Assembly: GCA_028280025.1 (NCBI GenBank)
Contig: JANQMO010000003.1
Span: 1-60,990, forward strand
DNA from: Chlorobium sp.
GTDB lineage: Bacteria > Bacteroidota > Chlorobiia > Chlorobiales > Chlorobiaceae
DNA length: 60,990 bases
Reading direction: 5' to 3'
Every line of letters starts with the position of its first letter. Position 1 is the first letter of the stretch. A program made the position numbers and the translations under genes. Shown one piece after another: positions 1 to 8,144 of this stretch. The notes below the pieces were generated by a model. The model was not told the DNA's origin. It saw only the letters and a program-made list of their open reading frames with translations, and ran no database searches.

Positions 1-109
1 ACCGGATCTGCTTCGTTACAGGGAACTTGCGGTAGATCACTACAGCTGCATTCCCTGTGCCTCGCATCTCCGGCATGCTCGACAATCGCTCAATTTAGGA
101 TGGAATTAA
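1..109 (+). CDS. 3' end of an unidentified gene (partial)
   Basis: An open frame enters from the left edge in frame 2 and stops with TAA at 107-109. The visible 35 residues read like a real soluble protein end, with an SCIPC motif followed by spaced His and Arg residues, but they are too few to name a family. The frame converges on the AhpD-like gene, whose stop codon at 106-108 overlaps this one. A second frame is also open here, so the assignment is tentative. Confidence 0.4.
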   Translation, partial: PDLLRYRELAVDHYSCIPCASHLRHARQSLNLGWN

Positions 110-1131
110 ACTGAAAAACCGCCGATCCGCCGTCCTATCCGCCTCGCAGCTGAAAAGCTTCCCCACGCAAGAACCGCCAGCATCTGTTCATCGGCCGGGT
201 AGCAGCTCACAAAATCCTCCATCATACGTTCTGTCACGCGGTACGGAGCAAGTGCGGACAGCAATGCCATTTCACCGGCAATCCTTTCCGGACCGCTGTA
301 ATTGCTGATACAGTCTGTCGGCAACTGCTTGCCCGGACCAAAAGCCCTGCCGTCCCACTCATCGAGAGCGTTTGAAACGGATGCCCTGAGCGGTTCTGAG
401 AGAACCGCCTCACCGGCATGATCGACCGCCCGTGAAAAGGCGGCGTATGCACCGGCTATACAGGGTGAGGGTTTCGACCAGTCGAGATCAGGCGGCAGAT
501 CGGATGCCGGCAGCAGGTCGAGCGATGCACAAGGCTCCTTTTTCAGCCGGACCGCTTTGCTGAAAAAAAGAACGGCCATACGCTGCGACAGTCTTTTCAG
601 GATACCTCTTCGAAAAGGCAGCGGTGATGCCCCCAGCAAGATGGTCACCATCCGGTTGATGTAATGAAAAAGAACAGCCGTACCGATGTATTCCGGTGCT
701 TCCCGGGCAGAAAACGGTGGAGAAAAGAGAAGCGAAGAACCCGGCGAAAGCGTTGCGGCAGCCCATTTCACCGCATTTCCAATCTCCGGATCATCGATAT
801 CGTCATAACGTCCTTCGAGGATTTGCGAAGAATAATCCCTTCCGGAGAATGCAAGCATCATAATGTTATGGGCATCGACACAGTATGGACACCTGTTGAT
901 AAGGGAAACGGTTGACGCCACCGCTTCTTTCACATCACGCCGAACGCTGCCGGCAAGCAGAGACTCCCTGCAGGCCATCCATGCACCCGCAAGCAGCTCC
1001 GGAAGAGGAAGATGCAGGGTGAACGGTTCGACAGCAGCCCCGAATTCGAGCTTGATCTGCCGTAATGTTTTTTTTGCCAGTTCCTTATTACGCGGGATTG
1101 CAGAGCCCCGCAGCGGATACCGGGTCTTCAT
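106..1131 (-). CDS. AhpD/carboxymuconolactone decarboxylase-like protein
   Basis: This 341-residue protein has the motif NRCPYCVDAH near residue 95, the CxxC-x2-H signature of AhpD-like alkylhydroperoxidase/CMD proteins, where the two cysteines act as a redox pair. The family acts in peroxide defence or decarboxylation; the substrate here is unknown. It is longer than a single AhpD domain (about 150-180 aa), so a second, more divergent helical half may follow. I chose the ATG at 1131 because it overlaps the stop of the upstream gene (ATGA). The frame stays open far upstream, but that part is antisense-like sequence over the neighbouring gene. It forms a two-gene unit with the membrane protein before it. 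Confidence 0.7.
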   Translation of the reverse strand: MKTRYPLRGSAIPRNKELAKKTLRQIKLEFGAAVEPFTLHLPLPELLAGAWMACRESLLAGSVRRDVKEAVASTVSLINRCPYCVDAHNIMMLAFSGRDYSSQILEGRYDDIDDPEIGNAVKWAAATLSPGSSLLFSPPFSAREAPEYIGTAVLFHYINRMVTILLGASPLPFRRGILKRLSQRMAVLFFSKAVRLKKEPCASLDLLPASDLPPDLDWSKPSPCIAGAYAAFSRAVDHAGEAVLSEPLRASVSNALDEWDGRAFGPGKQLPTDCISNYSGPERIAGEMALLSALAPYRVTERMMEDFVSCYPADEQMLAVLAWGSFSAARRIGRRIGGFSV

Positions 1132-1619
1132 GATCGTTCCTGCATGAGAGCAGCGATCGCCATGCCGTCGGCAAAGGCGATACATGCCCAGAAAACAAGT
1201 TCCAGTGCGATCAGGGGTAACGGTTCGCCAAACATGTTGAACGGCGTGAAAAACTCCCAGAAAAGAAAGGTCATAAAGAACACAAGCAGTGAAAACCTGA
1301 CCCCCCTCTGCAGCACGCCGGGAGGCCACGCTCCTGCGATCGAACGAAACACGTAAGCATGGATAATGCCGAAAAGAACAATACCGGCAATGATCGGGGC
1401 AGGTGTGTCGACAACCAGGGGGATAGGCTCGATTTCCGTCCAGACGGCAATGAGTTTGCTGCTTTGTACCGGAGACTCGAGCAGTATGCCTCCGCCGTTC
1501 CATCCGAAACCAAGAAGACGGAACGTCAAAAGCATCACAATATTCATTGCAGCACCACCGGCACATCCGGCAAGAACCGTTCTCCCATGGGTTGTTCTCG
1601 TGTCAGCCTCTCTCTGCAT
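1128..1619 (-). CDS. Four-helix membrane protein of unknown function
   Basis: The 163-residue product has about four hydrophobic segments, near residues 15-38, 72-92, 104-125 and 134-156, with short loops between them. I do not recognise the family. Its TGA overlaps the start of the AhpD-like gene, which implies translational coupling, so the two may work together at the membrane, for example as a redox partner pair. No signal peptide or catalytic motif stands out. Confidence 0.6.
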   Translation of the reverse strand: MQREADTRTTHGRTVLAGCAGGAAMNIVMLLTFRLLGFGWNGGGILLESPVQSSKLIAVWTEIEPIPLVVDTPAPIIAGIVLFGIIHAYVFRSIAGAWPPGVLQRGVRFSLLVFFMTFLFWEFFTPFNMFGEPLPLIALELVFWACIAFADGMAIAALMQERS

Positions 1620-1673
1620 GTCCCTCCCGGATAAACACGCTGCAAAGGATACAGCTCCTCGTTGAACCGGAGT

Positions 1674-2141
1674 TCAGATCTGCCGGAAAAGATTGACCAT
1701 TTCAATAGCCGCAAGCGCAGCATCGAACCCCTTGTTTCCGGCTTTGGTTCCGGCACGTTCAATCGCCTGTTCGAGGTTGTCGGTTGTCAGTACGCCGAAG
1801 GATATGGGGATCATGGTCTCGAGACCGGCCTGTGCAACGCCTTTCGTCGCTTCTGCGGCAATCACATCGTAATGGGATGTCGCACCGCGAATAATCGCTC
1901 CCAGCGTCACCACGGCATCAAAACGCCCGGTCAATGCCGTTTTTTTGGCTGCGGCAGGCAGTTCGAACGCTCCGGGACATTTGACAATTTCAATATTGTC
2001 TTCCGAGCCGCCGTGCCGAAGAATACAGTCGACAGCTCCTTCTGCAAGTTTCTGGCCGATAAAATCGTTGAAGCGGGAGACAACAAGGGCGAACCTCGTA
2101 TTGCTCGCATCAAGCGTCCCTTCTGTTGTTTTTATGGTCAT
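1674..2141 (-). CDS. ribH: 6,7-dimethyl-8-ribityllumazine synthase
   Basis: RibH condenses 5-amino-6-ribitylaminouracil with 3,4-dihydroxy-2-butanone 4-phosphate to give lumazine, the penultimate step of riboflavin synthesis, usually as a 60-subunit shell. The 155 residues carry the family signatures: VVSRFNDFIGQKL near the N-terminus, PGAFELP, and GAIIRGATSHYD with the catalytic His, followed by FGVLTTDN. I chose ATG 2141 (MTIKTTEG), which matches the usual length; a GTG at 2177 would overlap gmhA. It starts 16 bases after the gmhA stop, so the two are probably co-transcribed. Confidence 0.93.
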   Translation of the reverse strand: MTIKTTEGTLDASNTRFALVVSRFNDFIGQKLAEGAVDCILRHGGSEDNIEIVKCPGAFELPAAAKKTALTGRFDAVVTLGAIIRGATSHYDVIAAEATKGVAQAGLETMIPISFGVLTTDNLEQAIERAGTKAGNKGFDAALAAIEMVNLFRQI

Positions 2142-2157
2142 AGTCTTTGAATTATGA

Positions 2158-2805
2158 TTAACAAGTCGTTTCTCCACAATACCCCATGATATGTTCGATA
2201 CAATCGATCATGGCGTGTCCGACAGCTATATGGCATTCCTGGACACGGTCTGCGGCTTCACCGTAGGGAACAGTAAGAGAAAGGTCCGCAACCTCCTGCA
2301 CACAGCCGCCATCCCCTCCAAGAAAGGCAAGGGTAAGCATTCCCTGCTGACGTCCGCGCTCGAGGGCCTTCCTGACATTCATACTGTTGCCGCTGGTTGA
2401 AATACCCAGAATGACGTCTCCCTCGCCGCCGTATGCCTCCACGAGGCGGGCAAAAACTTCATCATATCCAAGATCGTTGGCACCGGCTGTAAGAGCCGAT
2501 GTGTCGGTTGAAAGCGCTATCGCCGGCAAAGCCCTTCTTCGGACACTGCTTCGATAACGAATGGTAAGTTCTGTCGCAAGATGCTGCGCATCGGCGGCGC
2601 TTCCTCCATTACCGCATATCAGGAGTTTATGTCCCCCCATGAAAGCATTCGCGACGATACGGGCCATGGCAACAATAACGTTACCCTGTGTTTCGGCAAC
2701 GTTCAGCTTGAGTTGCGCACTGCTTTCCAGCGCAGCCCTGACACGCCCTTCCATTGCTTTATCGTCGCCTGAAACGCTTTCGAAACCCTGGGGTACGTCA
2801 TCCAT
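2158..2805 (-). CDS. gmhA: Phosphoheptose isomerase
   Basis: GmhA isomerises D-sedoheptulose 7-phosphate to D-glycero-D-manno-heptose 7-phosphate, the first step towards the heptose of lipopolysaccharide core. The 215-residue protein shows a SIS domain with LLICGNGGSAADAQH (about residues 61-75) and GISTSGNS, the phosphosugar-binding loops, plus the C-terminal HIAVGHAMID helix with active-site His residues. Length is slightly above the usual 190-200 aa because of an N-terminal extension. It is followed directly by ribH. Confidence 0.93.
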   Translation of the reverse strand: MDDVPQGFESVSGDDKAMEGRVRAALESSAQLKLNVAETQGNVIVAMARIVANAFMGGHKLLICGNGGSAADAQHLATELTIRYRSSVRRRALPAIALSTDTSALTAGANDLGYDEVFARLVEAYGGEGDVILGISTSGNSMNVRKALERGRQQGMLTLAFLGGDGGCVQEVADLSLTVPYGEAADRVQECHIAVGHAMIDCIEHIMGYCGETTC

Positions 2806-3022
2806 TCCTTTCAGCAGCCTGATTTTTTTCTTTTTTTACCGAATAACAATATAGTAAAACCTCCATAAACCGGCACGGAAGAGCAATACCCCCTCTTCGC
2901 GGTAACCTGTTGCAGGATGCGGTCCTGCCACCGGAGGCCATTACCTTCAACTGCCTCTACCCCGATACCCTGCATTTTCTTACTTTAAGAGAAGGAACTT
3001 TTCATAACCAGGCACCCATGAC

Positions 3023-3910
3023 ATGAACAAAATTCTTGTCCCGACCGATTTTTCCACCCCGGCCTCCTATGCTTTCGATGTTGCGGTCGGCATTGCAAGA
3101 AAAAGCGGCGCACCACTGCATCTCTATCACGTCATTGAAATCCCCGATTACCCCGAGATCACCGACATCATCGCGTACAAAGCGCTTGGTGACAGGAACA
3201 TTCTGGAAGAAATCGAGAATAAACTTGCCGAGACGGCCGAACGCGATGACTGCAGCGATATCGATGTCACCTACTCTCTTGATTTCGATACCCCCTATGA
3301 AAAAATTACGTCCAAGGCTGACAAGGGCGGCTACGATCTGATTGTGATCGGCTCTCACGGCAGGCAGGGTGCCCGCAGACCGCTGTTAGGTTCTACCACG
3401 GAAAAAGTCATCCAGCATGCTTCATGCCCGGTCCTTACCATCAAGGAACCGGTCTCCCTGTTTGCCCCGTCATCCATCGTCTTCGGCTCGAACTTCTACG
3501 GGGAAATATCCGCCGGCTTTGCATCTCTGATGGACTTCGCACAACTGTATGATTCCACACTGCACCTTCTCAAAATCAACACCCGATCGCACTTCGAAAC
3601 AACCCGTTACAGCAGAGCATTGATTGAGCGCTTCGCAGAAGAACAGAAGCTGAACAATTATACCATCAACATCTATAACGATGACAGTGAAGAGGAAGGC
3701 ATCCTGCATTTTGCCCGCGAAATCCAGGCCGACATGATCTGCGTCCCCACACATGGGAGAACAGGTCTTGCACACCTCATAAGCGGCAGTATTGCCGAAA
3801 GCGTCTCAGAGCATGCGTACCGTCCGGTATTGACCCACAGGATCAAACCGGTAAACATTGAATACGGCATCATTGCTCCTTTCCGGAAGAAGGACCCGCC
3901 GAACCCTTGA
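3023..3910 (+). CDS. Universal stress protein with two Usp domains
   Basis: This 295-residue cytoplasmic protein is a tandem UspA-type fold. Domain 1 (about 1-145) begins KILVPTDFS and ends with the ATP-binding signature G-x2-G-x9-G-S (SHGRQGARRPLLGS). Domain 2 (about 150-280) keeps a second such motif, THGRTGLAHLISGS. Both motifs being intact suggests ATP binding by each half. Members act in survival under starvation, redox or metal stress. Its last 41 bases overlap the 3' end of the convergent K+ channel gene. Confidence 0.85.
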   Translation: MNKILVPTDFSTPASYAFDVAVGIARKSGAPLHLYHVIEIPDYPEITDIIAYKALGDRNILEEIENKLAETAERDDCSDIDVTYSLDFDTPYEKITSKADKGGYDLIVIGSHGRQGARRPLLGSTTEKVIQHASCPVLTIKEPVSLFAPSSIVFGSNFYGEISAGFASLMDFAQLYDSTLHLLKINTRSHFETTRYSRALIERFAEEQKLNNYTINIYNDDSEEEGILHFAREIQADMICVPTHGRTGLAHLISGSIAESVSEHAYRPVLTHRIKPVNIEYGIIAPFRKKDPPNP

Positions 3911-4721
3911 GCGGTTCTCCGCACTTTTTGCAGAACTTCGCGTCATGATCGTGCTCGATGACTCTGCAGCAGGTATCGATCTTGGCTATTTCCCGGTGAA
4001 GCTGCTCGTTCATTGAAGCCATTTCAGCAGAAACAATGCCCGTTGGCACGGCAATGACGCTGTAACCGATGATCATGAGGAACGCCGCCAGCGCCCTTCC
4101 GAGGATCGTCTGGGGGGTTATGTCGCCGTATCCGACCGTTGTGATGGTGACTATCGCCCAGTAGACCCCCTCGAAAATGCTGTAAAAACCGTGTGCCTCG
4201 CCTTCTATGAGATACATCAGGGAGCCGATAATGCTGACCGTGACAAGCACGAAAAACAGAAAAAACAGGATTTTTCGGCTGGAAGCCAACAGCGCGTTGC
4301 GGACATATTCTCCTTCCTTGACAAATTTCACAAGCTTGAGCAGCCTGAAAATTCTCAGCACCCTGAAAAACCGTATCACCAGCAGGTATTGCGTCCCCGG
4401 AAAAAAGAGGCTGAAATAGGTCGGAAGGATCGAAAGCAGATCGATGATCCCGAAAAAACTGGTCATATAACGGGGCTTGTTGGAAGCCACGTAAATCCTC
4501 AGACCGTATTCTATGGTAAAAATAATGGTAAAGAACCATTCCATTCCGTAGAAAACACCTCCATACGCGCTGTGAATACCAGGCACGCTGTCAAGCATGA
4601 CGATGATGACACTCAGCACGATAGCGCCGATAAGAAAGAGATCGAACAGCTTGGCGGGAACGGTATTGTAATCGAATATGATATGGGCAAGCGTCTCTTT
4701 GAAGGTTCTTCGAGGGGTCAT
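3870..4721 (-). CDS. Voltage-gated K+ channel with zinc-ribbon tail
   Basis: A 283-residue six-helix channel. S1 to S3 lie roughly at residues 25-105. S4 near 115-135 has regularly spaced arginines (RFFRVLRIFRLLKL), the voltage-sensor pattern, and the selectivity filter TVGYGD is at 195-200. The cytoplasmic tail ends in four cysteines (C251, C252, C264, C267) arranged as a small zinc ribbon, DAKFCKKCGEPL. Such channels set membrane potential. The 3' ends of this gene and the universal stress gene overlap by 41 bases, tail to tail. Confidence 0.87.
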   Translation of the reverse strand: MTPRRTFKETLAHIIFDYNTVPAKLFDLFLIGAIVLSVIIVMLDSVPGIHSAYGGVFYGMEWFFTIIFTIEYGLRIYVASNKPRYMTSFFGIIDLLSILPTYFSLFFPGTQYLLVIRFFRVLRIFRLLKLVKFVKEGEYVRNALLASSRKILFFLFFVLVTVSIIGSLMYLIEGEAHGFYSIFEGVYWAIVTITTVGYGDITPQTILGRALAAFLMIIGYSVIAVPTGIVSAEMASMNEQLHREIAKIDTCCRVIEHDHDAKFCKKCGEPLKGSAGPSSGKEQ

Positions 4722-4872
4722 GATGTCAGGCTTTATCTTTTATTCCTGGTCGTTCGAGGAAAAACCCATACTGTATCCGGCAACAGATGTTCTGCAAACT
4801 GCTGCCCTGAAGAAATACCCGGCACAATCCGACAGCGGAACCCGGATTCTTTACAGAAATATATAACGAAGC

Positions 4873-4908
4873 AAAAAAAACTCCGCTTCACCATCGGGCA
4901 AAGCGGAG
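4873..4908 (-). terminator. Rho-independent terminator of hemE
   Basis: Reading the minus strand, CTCCGCTT (4908-4901) pairs perfectly with AAGCGGAG (4888-4881) across a 12-base loop and is followed by eight T residues (4880-4873). It lies 28 bases past the hemE stop codon. Confidence 0.85.
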
Positions 4909-4935
4909 AAGAGAGAGAAGGAAATATGAAACGCT

Positions 4936-5991
4936 TCAGTGGTACTTCGTGCTTTCTTCCTTGACGAAATCAACGAGGCACTTGAGGTTTTCAGGATCCA
5001 CATCCGGAAGAATACCGTGACCGAGGTTGAAGACATGACCGGACGCATCGGTATGCTTGCCGAAACGTTCGAGAATCTTCGAGGCTTCAGCCCTGATCTT
5101 GTCATGGGTACCATACAGCACCGTCGGGTCCATGTTGCCCTGGAGCGCGACCCTGTCGTTGAGTTCGGCGCGGGCCTTGGCTATATCCATGTTCCAGCCC
5201 AGACCCATGGCGTCGCATCCGGTATCGGCGATATCGGAAAGGATCGTGTTGCAGTCCTTGGAAAAAACAATGACAGGAGTATCCGGATACTTGGTCTTGA
5301 CGGCCTGAACACTTTCCTTGATATAGGGAAGCGCGAACTCACGATAGTCGTCTTCGGAAAGAGCGCTCGCCCAGGAATCGAAAATCTGAACGGCATCGGC
5401 TCCTGCCTCGATCTGCATCAGCAGATATTCCGTGATGACTCTCGATATCTTGCTGAGAAGCATGTGTGCCATTTTCGGCTCGCGATACATCATTTTCTTG
5501 GCAAACGCGTAATTCTTCGACCCTCCGCCTTCAACCGCGTAGGTAAAGAGCGTCCATGCCGCGCCCGAGAAACCGATCAGCGGAACCCTGTTATCAAGCT
5601 CCTTCTTGGTCAGGCGAAGTGCGTCCATCACGTAGCCGAGTTTCTCATTGATATCAGGAATGATCAACCGGTCGATATCAACCTGCGAACGGATTGGAGG
5701 CGAGAGCTTGATTCCTTTTGATTCGATGATCTCGACATTCATGCCCATGGCCTCGTTGACGACAAGAATATCCGAGAAGATAATGGCGGCGTCAACACCA
5801 ATGATATCGACGGGCTGGATGGTGACTTCAGCAGCGAGATCGGGTGTCTTACAAAGCGTCAGGAAATCGGTTTTTTCCCTGACTGCGCGATACTCAGGCA
5901 AATATCTTCCTGCCTGTCGCATTACCCAGATTGGCGTTCTCGGGACAGGCTGCCGTTTCAGTGCCCGAAGAAAAAGATCATTTTTGAGCAT
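4936..5991 (-). CDS. hemE: Uroporphyrinogen decarboxylase
   Basis: HemE removes the four acetate carboxyls of uroporphyrinogen III to give coproporphyrinogen III, on the route to haem and bacteriochlorophyll. The 351-residue length is typical. Near the N-terminus is the substrate-anion motif PIWVMRQAGRYLPEYR. IIFSDILV, GFSGAAWTLFTYAVEGG, IFDSWA and a C-terminal FNLGHGI follow as in the family. In a phototroph with chlorosomes this is a high-flux step. It appears monocistronic, with its own terminator. Confidence 0.96.
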   Translation of the reverse strand: MLKNDLFLRALKRQPVPRTPIWVMRQAGRYLPEYRAVREKTDFLTLCKTPDLAAEVTIQPVDIIGVDAAIIFSDILVVNEAMGMNVEIIESKGIKLSPPIRSQVDIDRLIIPDINEKLGYVMDALRLTKKELDNRVPLIGFSGAAWTLFTYAVEGGGSKNYAFAKKMMYREPKMAHMLLSKISRVITEYLLMQIEAGADAVQIFDSWASALSEDDYREFALPYIKESVQAVKTKYPDTPVIVFSKDCNTILSDIADTGCDAMGLGWNMDIAKARAELNDRVALQGNMDPTVLYGTHDKIRAEASKILERFGKHTDASGHVFNLGHGILPDVDPENLKCLVDFVKEESTKYH

Positions 5992-6020
5992 GCTCTGTTG
6001 CGAATGTTATGATGTTATGA

Positions 6021-6055
6021 AAAATTCCGCCCGCCGGCAGTCATCCTGGCGGGCG
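6021..6055 (-). terminator. Probable terminator after the sdh/frd genes
   Basis: A perfect 8-bp GC-rich stem, CGCCCGCC (6028-6035) with GGCGGGCG (6048-6055), encloses a 12-base loop. On the minus strand it is followed by a short T-run (6024-6021) and lies about 125 bases past the last sdh/frd gene. The T-run is short, so termination may be partial. Confidence 0.55.
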
Positions 6056-6178
6056 AGTGTCGATAAACAAAGTGCCAAGCTACGCTTTTTTGAGCGTTTT
6101 TGAAAACAGCCGTTCACCTCGACAAACCTATCTAAAAAGGCTTATCCAGCTATCAAGCCATCCCGCAATCAAGCTTCC

Positions 6179-7027
6179 TTACGTCACGATATGACGTTTG
6201 ATCCCCAGCTGCCGGGGTGTATATCCGAGGGCGAGCCCTACCATTTCCGAAAGGTGGAAGACCGGAATGGACTTCCTGATGTTGGTCTGCTTCAGCGCCT
6301 TGGACTGGTAACCGTCAAGAACCGTATGGCAAAGCGGACACGGTGTCACGATAAAGTCGGCTTTTGCCTCGATCGCCTCCTGAAGAGATTCGGCAGCGAG
6401 GCACAGAGATTCCTCTTCGGCGACCAGGAGGGTATGAAAACCGCAGCATTTGTTTTTATGCTCGTAGGGTATGACTTTTCCGCCAAGCGCTTCGATAAGC
6501 TTGTCCATCGATGTCGGTTCCAGCGGATCGTCTTTTCCAAGGATCGTTGAGGGACGAAGTATATGGCAGCCGTAAAAAGGCGCGATCTTGTAATTCGTCA
6601 ACGGTACCTTCGTCTTTTCACGTATCGTTTCCAGGCCGACATCCTCGGTCAGCACCCAGAGCAGATGGCGAACATCAGCCGTTCCCTTGTATTCAAGCCC
6701 CTCTTTTTTCAGAATGCCGTTCACTTCATCACGCAAGGCCTGCGACTCGTCGAGTTTCTGCTTGGCGCTCCTGATTGTCAGAAGGCAGGTATTGCATGAG
6801 GTTACCAGATCAAGGCCCAGCTTTTCGGCAAGCGCGATGTTCCGCCCGTTGACAAGAGCAAAATGTTTCGGGCTCACATAATCGAGGTTGCTGCCGCCGC
6901 AGCAGGTACTTTCATGCAGCTTGACAAGATCAATATCGAGATCATTCTGCCAGAGCTCGATCGATTTGTCCAGCTCTTTGGTCATCGACTCATTGATGCA
7001 GCTGAGATAATATGCATACCGCTTCAT
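6179..7027 (-). CDS. Fumarate reductase/succinate dehydrogenase CCG-domain subunit (SdhE/HdrB-like)
   Basis: The 282-residue protein has two cysteine-rich (CCG) repeats: ESTCCGG with CNTC downstream, and KNKCCGF with CPLC downstream. This is the motif of heterodisulfide reductase HdrB and of the third subunit of non-classical succinate:quinone oxidoreductases, which bind an unusual iron-sulfur cluster and pass electrons towards the quinone. It replaces the usual haem b membrane anchor; no membrane helix is obvious. I chose ATG 7027 (MKRYAYYLSC), 20 bases after sdhB, with GGAGAG upstream. The longer open frame covers antisense of sdhB. Confidence 0.87.
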   Translation of the reverse strand: MKRYAYYLSCINESMTKELDKSIELWQNDLDIDLVKLHESTCCGGSNLDYVSPKHFALVNGRNIALAEKLGLDLVTSCNTCLLTIRSAKQKLDESQALRDEVNGILKKEGLEYKGTADVRHLLWVLTEDVGLETIREKTKVPLTNYKIAPFYGCHILRPSTILGKDDPLEPTSMDKLIEALGGKVIPYEHKNKCCGFHTLLVAEEESLCLAAESLQEAIEAKADFIVTPCPLCHTVLDGYQSKALKQTNIRKSIPVFHLSEMVGLALGYTPRQLGIKRHIVT

Positions 7028-7047
7028 ACCGCTACTCTCCTGATTTG

Positions 7048-8067
7048 TTATTTGTTGCCCTTTTTGTCCCGCTTGACATGCTCGGTCATTTCCTGGAACT
7101 CCTCGCGGAATTTCTTGATGCCTTTTGCAGGCTTGACCAGCGGCGGCGGCGGAGGTGTCCTGCGCTTCAGGATCATCTTGAAAGCCATCGGCAGGAGGTT
7201 TTTCAGCGTCCACCCCATACCGTTGGTCCTGATAGGCAGCGTTGCCTCGACAAGTTTTCCTTTCTTCCGGATATCCTCCATAAAGGCTTCGGCATGACGG
7301 GCTCCGCTCGTATCCTTGACACCGCGCGAGAGCAGCGCGTCTTCCCGAACACCGTGAATACCGTCCATGATGGGAATACTTTTCACACAGGTCTCCTGGC
7401 ACCGGTAGCAGTGCGTGCAGTCCCAGACGCCGTGATCCTTGACAAGCTCGGCAATCCTCCTGTTATGGGCTCCATCGCGGCTGTCTACATTCATCCTGTG
7501 CGATTTCAAGAGAACGGCAGGCCCGACGTAATCCTTGTGTGCCCTCAGAATGGAACACTCGGACATGCATGAAGCACAGAGAATACAATCAGTCGCCTTG
7601 TCGTATTCCTGAAATTCCTCTTCGGCGACCAGAAACTCTTTCTCACCCATTTTTTCTTCCGGCATCACCGACTCGACCCAGTTGGAATAGCGCTTCATCT
7701 TGTCGACCATCGGGTCCATATCGACAATAAGATCCTTGACGAGCGGCATATTGCGCAGCGGCTCGACCTTGATGACATTGTCAACCTTGCATCGTTCCAG
7801 CTCGTCCCATACCTGGGTAGTACAAGCCAGCTTGGAAATACCGTTGATCCGCATGCCGCATGACCCGCAGATACCTGCCTGGCAGAACGCCCTGAAGCTC
7901 ACGGTGGCGTCCACATGTTCCTTGATATAGTTCAAAGCCCTGAGAACGGTAATACCGCGCTCAACCGGAATGGTGTAATCATCATAGTAGGGCTTGTTGT
8001 CTACCTGAGGATTGAACCGGCTGATCCGGAAGGTGATATCCCTCATTTCTTCTTTATGCTCTGCCAT
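7048..8067 (-). CDS. sdhB: Fumarate reductase/succinate dehydrogenase iron-sulfur subunit
   Basis: A 339-residue electron-transfer subunit. It has an N-terminal plant-type [2Fe-2S] domain (CQAGICGSCGM near 62-71 and a fourth Cys near 82). A C-terminal ferredoxin part follows, with CILCASCMSEC near 160-170 and CTHCYRCQETC near 216-226. The family passes electrons between the flavoprotein and the quinone-facing subunit. It is about 90 residues longer than standard SdhB; the extra C-terminal tail is basic and holds a PPPPP run, perhaps for membrane or partner contact. In green sulfur bacteria the complex runs as fumarate reductase in the reductive TCA cycle. Confidence 0.92.
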   Translation of the reverse strand: MAEHKEEMRDITFRISRFNPQVDNKPYYDDYTIPVERGITVLRALNYIKEHVDATVSFRAFCQAGICGSCGMRINGISKLACTTQVWDELERCKVDNVIKVEPLRNMPLVKDLIVDMDPMVDKMKRYSNWVESVMPEEKMGEKEFLVAEEEFQEYDKATDCILCASCMSECSILRAHKDYVGPAVLLKSHRMNVDSRDGAHNRRIAELVKDHGVWDCTHCYRCQETCVKSIPIMDGIHGVREDALLSRGVKDTSGARHAEAFMEDIRKKGKLVEATLPIRTNGMGWTLKNLLPMAFKMILKRRTPPPPPLVKPAKGIKKFREEFQEMTEHVKRDKKGNK

Positions 8068-8144
8068 AACTCACGTCCTGCTGTATGTTGCCAGTCTGAA
8101 CGCCCGCATTTTTTTCCTTATACGGCGCTCCTCCTGAAGTTTTT

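Noticed and set aside
106..1566. 486-codon frame covering the AhpD-like gene
   Set aside because: The upstream third is antisense over the membrane-protein gene and reads as low-quality Cys/Arg-rich sequence; the start at 1131 overlaps that gene's stop.
4191..4964. 257-codon plus-strand frame opposite the K+ channel
   Set aside because: It is a shadow of the channel gene; composition is Lys/Glu/His-rich with no domain.
6179..7402. Long N-terminal extension of the HdrB-like subunit
   Set aside because: The extra residues lie over sdhB in another frame; ATG 7027 has a ribosome-binding site and matches family length.
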